A program made the position numbers and the translations under genes. Below are positions 5,237 to 9,483 of a stretch of DNA of 9,483 nt, in pieces (the first letter of the stretch is position 1; every line of letters starts with the position of its first letter). The DNA comes from Chlamydiia bacterium (GTDB lineage Bacteria; Chlamydiota; Chlamydiia; Chlamydiales; Simkaniaceae). The notes under the pieces are model-generated. The model was given only the letters and a program-made list of their open reading frames with translations, was not told the DNA's origin and did not search any database. Location: assembly GCA_020440405.1 (NCBI GenBank), contig JAGROF010000073.1:1-9483 (forward strand). The letters are read 5' to 3'.

Positions 5237-6493
5237 TCATTCAAGATGTGTTGCGGATATATTTTTTAACGTTTCAAGGGGATTTGTTGAATGAATTTCT
5301 CGAGGAGGATAAGGAATACGAATTCCAGCCTTTCTAAAAGCTTTCCACGCTTCAAGAATAATATCACTTTGGATCCCACTTGTTCCGTTTTCAGGATCAA
5401 TCACCCAAAGACGCAATTTTAGTTCCACAGCATTGTGGATTAACGAGCTGAATCTCACGTAAGGGGCTGGGTCAAGCTTTACCCGTTTTGTTTGTTTTGC
5501 AATCGAGACAAGAAGTTCTTCAGCGAGAGGGAGGTCTGAATCAAAAGAGATGGTGAAATAGATCTCCATCCGGATATGGGGATCACTATAAGACCAGTTT
5601 TCGAGTTTATTGGAAATGATCTCTTGGTTGGGAATTAAATGCTCTTTACCCTCACGTGTTCGAACCGAAACATAGCGCGCATGGAGCTTATTGACAATCC
5701 CGTAGGTCTTTCCTTCATTGAGGCTAATGACATCCCCAGGTTTTATCGATCGATCGAGTAAAATCACAAACCCACTGAAATAATTAGAAAAGATATTCTG
5801 CAGACTGAAGGCAACACCCACACCCAGAGCCCCTGCAAAGATGGAGAAGACGGAGAGGTCAATCCCTAGTAGAGAGAGACCAATAAAGACAGAACAGACG
5901 ATTAACAGGGTTGTGACGACTTTTGAGATGAGGAGTTGAGTAGAGGTTTGAATATGTCTCTGTTTTTTAAGATTTTTTGCAAGATAGGTGGAAAAAGCCA
6001 TGGCTCCATAGACCAAGAACCCTGTTGTAAAACAGGCTTTGATTAGGCCCAAGAGGGAAATAGATACTGAGGCAAGTTGAAATTTTACAGATTTTAGATA
6101 CGTTAAGAAAGGGATCAAAAGACCTAGAGCATGGAGAAGAGCAGCCAGCCAGCCCAAAACCATTCCTCCATAGCGGATCGGGCGACTCTTAAATACGAGA
6201 TTGAGCAAGGAACTAAAAGAAAGAGCAAATAAAGACAGCACAGCCAGCTGAATCAAATGCGTCTCTTGATGGAGGAGAAAGAGGGAAATTGGAAGAAGAA
6301 GACTTAGCGTCAAACTTGAGAATAAAAAAAACAAAAAGTAAGAGGGGGTACGGCGAGTAGAGATTTTTTTGAAATGAACTTTTTTCTGAGTAAGAGCAGT
6401 TAGAACGCCTCCTAAAAGAAGTGAAAAAAGGATGGTGCCACTCTGGGCTAAAAGGCTTGCTTCTGTAGAGGAAAAAATATACTTAAAAACCAT
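5237..6493 (-). CDS. MscS-family mechanosensitive ion channel
   Basis: Inner-membrane channel that opens under membrane tension to release solutes during osmotic downshock. The 418 residues contain about five hydrophobic helices before the MscS core (roughly 16-34, 52-74, 80-101, 109-133 and 140-171), and a sixth at about 187-211. The pore-lining helix follows at about 218-245, where the Gly/Ala-rich FAGALGVGVAFSLQNIFSNY resembles the TM3 of MscS. The beta domain follows (KPGDVI at 251-256, LIPNQEIISNKLENWS at 286-301). The C-terminal alpha/beta domain ends with IRIPYPPREIH at 391-401, matching the usual close of the family. The extra N-terminal helices make it longer than E. coli MscS, like MscM/YnaI-type relatives. 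The Shine-Dalgarno site is weak. It lies 88 nt after the propeller gene on the same strand, and no terminator is clear between them. Confidence 0.93.
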   Translation of the reverse strand: MVFKYIFSSTEASLLAQSGTILFSLLLGGVLTALTQKKVHFKKISTRRTPSYFLFFLFSSLTLSLLLPISLFLLHQETHLIQLAVLSLFALSFSSLLNLVFKSRPIRYGGMVLGWLAALLHALGLLIPFLTYLKSVKFQLASVSISLLGLIKACFTTGFLVYGAMAFSTYLAKNLKKQRHIQTSTQLLISKVVTTLLIVCSVFIGLSLLGIDLSVFSIFAGALGVGVAFSLQNIFSNYFSGFVILLDRSIKPGDVISLNEGKTYGIVNKLHARYVSVRTREGKEHLIPNQEIISNKLENWSYSDPHIRMEIYFTISFDSDLPLAEELLVSIAKQTKRVKLDPAPYVRFSSLIHNAVELKLRLWVIDPENGTSGIQSDIILEAWKAFRKAGIRIPYPPREIHSTNPLETLKNISATHLE

Positions 6494-6520
6494 GGTAGAC
6501 GTCTTGTTTATTTTCCCTTA

Positions 6521-6529
6521 ATCATACCA
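6521..6529 (-). promoter_or_regulatory. Possible extended -10 promoter of the MscS gene
   Basis: TGGTATGAT on the minus strand: -10 TATGAT (five of six consensus) preceded by TGG, an extended -10 element. No -35 box sits at the right spacing. Transcription would start about 20 nt before the MscS ATG, so the gene may be expressed apart from the upstream propeller gene. Confidence 0.3.
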
Positions 6530-6581
6530 AAATGCATATTATGATGATATGGTCAAAATTTAATGTTTATGCACAAGCCAA

Positions 6582-7823
6582 TTAGCTCTTTCCTTTTGCA
6601 AGGACTTTAACAGAGCCCAGCCCCACAAGGCTTGGACCATTAAAGGCTCCCACAAAGTAGGTTGTCACTCCTCCCTTTTTTTTGTTGTGGTCGACAAACA
6701 CTCGGGGAGCCCCGGCGCTAACTGTGCCGATCATTTGGGTGAGGTTGGCATCGAGAAAGATTTTGTATTCCCTCACATTTGCTCCATCTGGTGGCGACCA
6801 GGTGATGCGATTCAATAGCTCAGTCTCGGTCAGAAAGACATTCATGTGACTCATTCCCAAAACATTCATTGTAAGCGAAGGGGTAAAGGTCACTCCTACA
6901 GGCTGGGAGCCCACGGCGATACTCCCGATATTGGTATCCGTTGTAGCGTCAATGATGGAAACACTATTGCTAAAGCGATTCGCAACATAAGCTTTGGTTC
7001 CATCAGGGGTAAATGCAATTCCATTAGGGTTATTTCCCACCTCAATGGTTCCTGTCACAGTGTCTGAGGCAACATCAATGATGAAAATTTCATCCGTAGG
7101 AGCATTCCCTTGTGTGCCGACATACACTTTCTTTCCATCCGGAGAGATTGCGATACTAATCGGTTGGTCTCCTATAGGAATGGTTGCAGTGACCGTATCG
7201 GTTGCAGTTGAAATGACAGAGACGTCATCACTATTTAAGTTGGGGATGTAGACTTTGGTTCCATCAGGTGTGACGACCTCCGCTTCAGCAGGACCGTCCC
7301 CCACAGGGATGGTTTTTAGGACGGTATTCGATGGCACATCGATCACTGCGACGTCATCACCACTAAAATGGGTTACATAAGCCTTTAGACCATTGGGAGT
7401 CATGGCGACATCTACAGGAGCTGCTCCAACCGCGATGGTTCCTGTTTCAATGCTGCTTGATACATCAATGATGGAAACCGTTGCATCGAATAGGTTAGTG
7501 ACGTAAGTTTTTAGGCCGTTAGGCGTAAAGGCAACATTCACAGGAAAATTCCCCACTGTAATGGTACTGGCTACCGTGTCGGTTGTGGTGTCAATCACAT
7601 ACAGGCTGTCTGTTCCTTCACTCGCGACATAGGCAATCTTTCCATCAGGGGAGACCTCAACGCCCGTAGGGAGTGAGCCCACTCCGATGGTACCAATCAC
7701 TGTATCTGTGGACTCATCGATGACAGAAACGCTTGCGCCAGCTTGATTGGTCACATAGGCTTTAATTTCTGCGCTCAAAGGGGTTAAAAGAATGGAAAAA
7801 CAGGCGATTATTCGGCGAATCAT
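6582..7823 (-). CDS. Secreted seven-repeat YVTN beta-propeller protein with C-terminal FN3-like domain
   Basis: Exported protein of 413 residues. The N-terminus MIRRIIACFSILLTPLSA is a Sec signal peptide with cleavage predicted after A18. Residues 22-316 hold seven tandem repeats of about 42 residues, each starting [AVT]Y[VI] and containing V-x-[VI]-I-[DS], a T-x-x-[GT]-[ST]-I stretch, VG-x-x-P and a TPDG/SPDG turn. Seven repeats suit one closed seven-bladed propeller. Residues about 317-413 look like a fibronectin type III-like beta-sandwich (ITWSPPDGANVREYKIF at 334-350, TTYFVGAFNG at 371-380). There is no lipobox, anchor or sorting signal, so it is probably periplasmic or released. YVTN propellers serve as binding or scaffold surfaces and sometimes carry cofactor enzymes; no catalytic motif is visible here. 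AGAGAAG near the ATG is a modest ribosome site. Confidence 0.9.
   Translation of the reverse strand: MIRRIIACFSILLTPLSAEIKAYVTNQAGASVSVIDESTDTVIGTIGVGSLPTGVEVSPDGKIAYVASEGTDSLYVIDTTTDTVASTITVGNFPVNVAFTPNGLKTYVTNLFDATVSIIDVSSSIETGTIAVGAAPVDVAMTPNGLKAYVTHFSGDDVAVIDVPSNTVLKTIPVGDGPAEAEVVTPDGTKVYIPNLNSDDVSVISTATDTVTATIPIGDQPISIAISPDGKKVYVGTQGNAPTDEIFIIDVASDTVTGTIEVGNNPNGIAFTPDGTKAYVANRFSNSVSIIDATTDTNIGSIAVGSQPVGVTFTPSLTMNVLGMSHMNVFLTETELLNRITWSPPDGANVREYKIFLDANLTQMIGTVSAGAPRVFVDHNKKKGGVTTYFVGAFNGPSLVGLGSVKVLAKGKS
6876..7760 (-). repeat. Seven tandem YVTN propeller repeats within the secreted protein gene
   Basis: In-frame coding repeats of 126, 126, 126, 129, 126, 135 and 117 bp (residues 22-63, 64-105, 106-147, 148-190, 191-232, 233-277, 278-316). 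Conserved DNA pieces recur, such as ccatcaggggt/ccattaggggt-like strings encoding T-P-[DN]-G and blocks encoding VSIID. The units have diverged in sequence, so the array is old and not a fresh tandem duplication. Repeat 6 is the longest, with an insertion near GTQGNAPTDE. Confidence 0.85.
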
Positions 7824-7953
7824 ATTCGGTCTTCTCTAGATTTCTAAAGAATTTAATATAAGAGTATTGAATTTAAAAGAAAAGATTTTTTTGAAGTACA
7901 AAAAGTCCGGCTTAAAGACGTTCTTTGAATTTTTCTCTCCGAATATTTCCCTC

Positions 7954-7962
7954 TGATATAAT
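7954..7962 (+). promoter_or_regulatory. Extended -10 promoter of rimK
   Basis: TGATATAAT: a perfect TATAAT at 7957-7962 preceded by TGA, an extended -10 motif. No good -35 box occurs 16-18 nt upstream (TCTCTC at 7934-7939), which extended -10 promoters tolerate. Transcription should start near 7969, leaving a leader of about 18 nt with the Shine-Dalgarno site. Confidence 0.65.
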
Positions 7963-7971
7963 ATAACAGAC

Positions 7972-7977
7972 AAGAGG
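7972..7977 (+). promoter_or_regulatory. Shine-Dalgarno site of rimK
   Basis: AAGAGG, 9 nt before the ATG at 7987; a moderate match that supports this start, which also agrees with the E. coli RimK N-terminus. Confidence 0.55.
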
Positions 7978-7986
7978 CTCTTATAT

Positions 7987-8898
7987 ATGAAGCAATTAAA
8001 GATAGGGATTCTTTCTAGAAACACGGACCTTTACTCCACAAGGCGGTTAAAGGAAGCAGCGTTACATAGAGGACATGATGTCGATGTGATCGATTATCTC
8101 TCTTGTTACATGACGATTAATGCAGAGAAAACGTTGATTCACATTGATGGGTCCGACCTTCTCCATTTTGACGCAATTATTCCTCGTATCGGGGCCAATC
8201 GAACATTTTATGGATGTGCCCTGGTCCGACAACTGGAGTTAGCAGGGGTTTTTTCTTTAAATCCCTCGATTGCTATCACTCGATCCAGGGATAAACTCCG
8301 TTCTTTGCAGCTAATGGCTAAGAAAAATATTGGGATGCCCATTACAGGGTTTGCGCATTCACCTGATAATATCGATGACTTAATCAAGCTTGTAGGAGGT
8401 GTTCCAGTTGTCATTAAGCTGATTGAAGGGACTCAGGGGATTGGAGTTGTTTTAGCTGAGACGAAAAAGGCTGCACAAAGTGCCATTCAAGCTTTTATGG
8501 GGTTAAAAGCAAATATTATTATCCAAGAGTACATTAAGGAGTCAAATGGAAGTGATATTCGCTGTTTAGTTGTGGGAGATAAACTCGTAGCGGCTATTAA
8601 GAGAGAAGCAAACCCCAATGATTTTCGTTCGAACCTTCATAGGGGAGGGGAAGCGATTCCGGTTAAGGTGACAAAAGAAGAACGGGCCTTAGCTATTAAA
8701 GCCACCAAAGTTATGGGGTTAAACCTTGCAGGAGTCGATATCTTACGGTCGGATCGGGGGCCTTTGATTATGGAAGTGAACTCCTCTCCAGGATTAGAGG
8801 GGATTGAAACAGTCACAGGAGTGAATGTTGCAGATGAGATTATCAAGCACTTAGAGAGACTTCTGCCCACGATCTCCAAAAAACGGTACCATGGGTAG
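7987..8898 (+). CDS. rimK: Ribosomal protein S6--L-glutamate ligase RimK
   Basis: ATP-grasp ligase that adds glutamate residues to the C-terminus of ribosomal protein S6, altering ribosome behaviour; E. coli RimK can also make poly-alpha-glutamate. The 303 residues align almost without gaps to E. coli Rim[14 protein letters not shown] at 5-17, LSCYMTIN at 38-45, FDAIIPRIG at 61-69, [14 protein letters not shown] at 97-110, ATP-grasp lysine K144 and glycine loop [13 protein letters not shown] at 147-159, QEYIKE at 180-185, DIRCLVVGD at 190-198, [10 protein letters not shown] at 212-221, D251 in AGVDILR, and the metal ligands E263 and N265 in [13 protein letters not shown]. All catalytic positions appear intact. 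It is the first gene of a pair, overlapping the RimB-like protease by 8 nt. S6 as substrate is from the family; the rpsF of this organism is not in the window. Confidence 0.96.
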   Translation: MKQLKIGILSRNTDLYSTRRLKEAALHRGHDVDVIDYLSCYMTINAEKTLIHIDGSDLLHFDAIIPRIGANRTFYGCALVRQLELAGVFSLNPSIAITRSRDKLRSLQLMAKKNIGMPITGFAHSPDNIDDLIKLVGGVPVVIKLIEGTQGIGVVLAETKKAAQSAIQAFMGLKANIIIQEYIKESNGSDIRCLVVGDKLVAAIKREANPNDFRSNLHRGGEAIPVKVTKEERALAIKATKVMGLNLAGVDILRSDRGPLIMEVNSSPGLEGIETVTGVNVADEIIKHLERLLPTISKKRYHG

Positions 8899-9361
8899 AA
8901 AAAGAGAAGAAAAAATTCCGATCGGGTGGCAGGAGTGGATCTCACTCCCTAACCTTAAAATCCCTGCAATTAAAGCAAAAATCGATACAGGAGCTAAAAC
9001 CTCCTCCTTACATGCCTTTAAAATTAAGCCGATTATAAAAGATAAGAAGGACTGTGTGAGTTTTTCAGTGCACCCGATTCAAAGAAATAAGACAATCTCT
9101 GTTTCCTGCTGCTGCCCGATCTTTGATGTCAGAAGTGTCATGAGCTCTAATGGTCATGTAGAAGAACGTTATGTGATTCAAAGCGTCCTCTGTTTGGGAA
9201 ATGAAAAATGGGAGATCGAAATCACCCTTTCGGATCGAGATCCGCTCCGGTTTCGAATGCTCTTAGGAAGAGAGGCGCTCGACTCAAAAGTGGTTATTGA
9301 CCCCTCTAAAGCCCTTCTCACCCAAAAATACCCCCAAAACAAGGTCCTTCACCTCTATTGA
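8891..9361 (+). CDS. RimB-like retropepsin-fold protease (PF05618, 'ATP-dependent zinc protease')
   Basis: Small soluble protein of 156 residues from a family long labelled putative ATP-dependent zinc protease but belonging by sequence to retropepsin-like aspartic proteases. The start GWQEW (12-16) is typical. The catalytic-type motif [14 protein letters not shown] lies at 29-42, with D32-T-G. An [17 protein letters not shown] segment at 81-97 and the hydrophobic-Gly motif [10 protein letters not shown] at 121-130 complete the pattern of one retropepsin lobe, which would act as a dimer. There is no zinc-protease HExxH and no ATP site. In Pseudomonas a relative, RimB, is encoded with RimK and opposes or tunes S6 glutamylation, so the same role is inferred here. 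The ATG lies inside the rimK 3' end, without a clear Shine-Dalgarno site, so translation is probably coupled. Confidence 0.88.
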   Translation: MGRKREEKIPIGWQEWISLPNLKIPAIKAKIDTGAKTSSLHAFKIKPIIKDKKDCVSFSVHPIQRNKTISVSCCCPIFDVRSVMSSNGHVEERYVIQSVLCLGNEKWEIEITLSDRDPLRFRMLLGREALDSKVVIDPSKALLTQKYPQNKVLHLY

Positions 9362-9483
9362 GCTAATGAACCTGTCCAGTATTAAAGATATTTTTTTATT
9401 CCACGCTTTTTGTCATCTTTTTCCTTTTAATTTTGCCCCCTTGTCTCATGGACAATGTGGTCAAAATGAAAAGAAAAAATCTG
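9362..9483. other. Right-edge intergenic stretch, no gene called
   Basis: T-rich, with no convincing terminator hairpin after the protease gene. A plus-strand frame opens at ATG 9448-9450, with another ATG in frame at 9466-9468, and runs off the edge. There is no Shine-Dalgarno site and only 12 codons are visible, so it may or may not be the start of a next gene. Confidence 0.3.

Larger units (their letters stand above)
7824..7986. promoter_or_regulatory. AT-rich divergent control region between the propeller gene and rimK
   Basis: A 163-bp non-coding stretch that must carry both promoters. It holds the extended -10 of rimK (7954-7962), a small palindrome AAAGA-CGT-TCTTT near its centre (7914-7926), and an exact 9-bp inverted pair, ATATAAGAG at 7856-7864 and CTCTTATAT at 7978-7986. 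A weak -10 for the propeller gene (TATATT on the minus strand, 7855-7860) overlaps the left arm. Confidence 0.5.

Noticed and set aside
5226..5245. Possible terminator after the MscS gene (GATC-containing arms)
   Set aside because: The stem is only about 5 bp with a long loop and no following T-run on the transcribed strand.
6846..7251. Plus-strand frames opposite the propeller repeats
   Set aside because: They are shadows of the repeat array and their own repetitive look follows from the tandem units on the other strand.
7836..8024. Minus-strand 62-codon frame in the rimK/propeller intergenic region
   Set aside because: It is Phe/Lys/Ile-rich as expected from AT-rich non-coding DNA, crosses the rimK start and promoter, and has no Shine-Dalgarno site.
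9384..9420. Possible terminator after the protease gene (AAAGAT ... ATCTTT)
   Set aside because: The arms are AT-rich, 6 bp, and separated by 25 nt; too weak to call despite the T-rich context.
6550..9467. Shared 10-mer TGGTCAAAAT at 6550-6559 and 9458-9467
   Set aside because: Two copies of a 10-mer in 9.5 kb are expected by chance; no further shared flanking sequence.
1..9483. Mobile element, CRISPR, toxin-antitoxin or defence island
   Set aside because: No transposase, integrase, terminal repeats, spacer array or nuclease is seen; all well-supported genes belong to common housekeeping or metabolic families.

Overview
This is a bacterial chromosomal window of about 9.5 kb with moderate to low GC and dense genes on both strands. 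There is no rRNA, tRNA, CRISPR array, insertion sequence or phage gene. The organism cannot be fixed from the sequence. An exported propeller protein with a classical signal peptide and a RimK very close to the enterobacterial form suggest a Gram-negative bacterium. Several genes have weak or absent Shine-Dalgarno sites behind A- or T-rich leaders. I lean weakly towards an environmental chlamydia or a low-GC gammaproteobacterium such as the Legionellales, but this is an impression, not a proof.

Layout, left to right. (1) The 5' part of a DEAD-box RNA helicase (minus strand) runs off the left edge. (2) Divergent from it is a plus-strand cyclase/KynB-family metal hydrolase. It meets tail to tail, with a 6-nt overlap, a two-gene minus-strand unit: a YbaK/ProX-type aminoacyl-tRNA deacylase followed by a TIM-barrel amidohydrolase that starts with TTG inside the deacylase gene. 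(3) Divergent from the deacylase is a plus-strand pair, a class I SAM methyltransferase and a GNAT acetyltransferase joined by an ATGA overlap. (4) The acetyltransferase overlaps tail to tail with a minus-strand operon of a GntR/FCD repressor-type regulator and a DUF2000 protein (peptidyl-tRNA hydrolase II-like fold). The regulator has a good promoter with an inverted repeat over its -10 box. (5) Next come two minus-strand envelope genes: an MscS-type channel and a secreted seven-repeat YVTN beta-propeller with a C-terminal FN3-like domain. (6) Divergent from the propeller gene is a plus-strand pair, rimK (ribosomal protein S6 glutamate ligase) and a RimB-like retropepsin-fold protease, overlapping by 8 nt. 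The last 122 bases hold no gene that can be called.

Functionally this is a mosaic of small two-gene units, several connected with translation (RNA helicase, tRNA deacylase, S6-modifying pair, PTH2-fold protein) and several with small-molecule hydrolysis or transfer. The most informative units are the apparently autoregulated GntR-DUF2000 operon, the rimK-protease pair, and the cyclase-family enzyme in which a normally conserved metal-binding histidine is a tyrosine. I saw no defence system, secretion system or mobile element.
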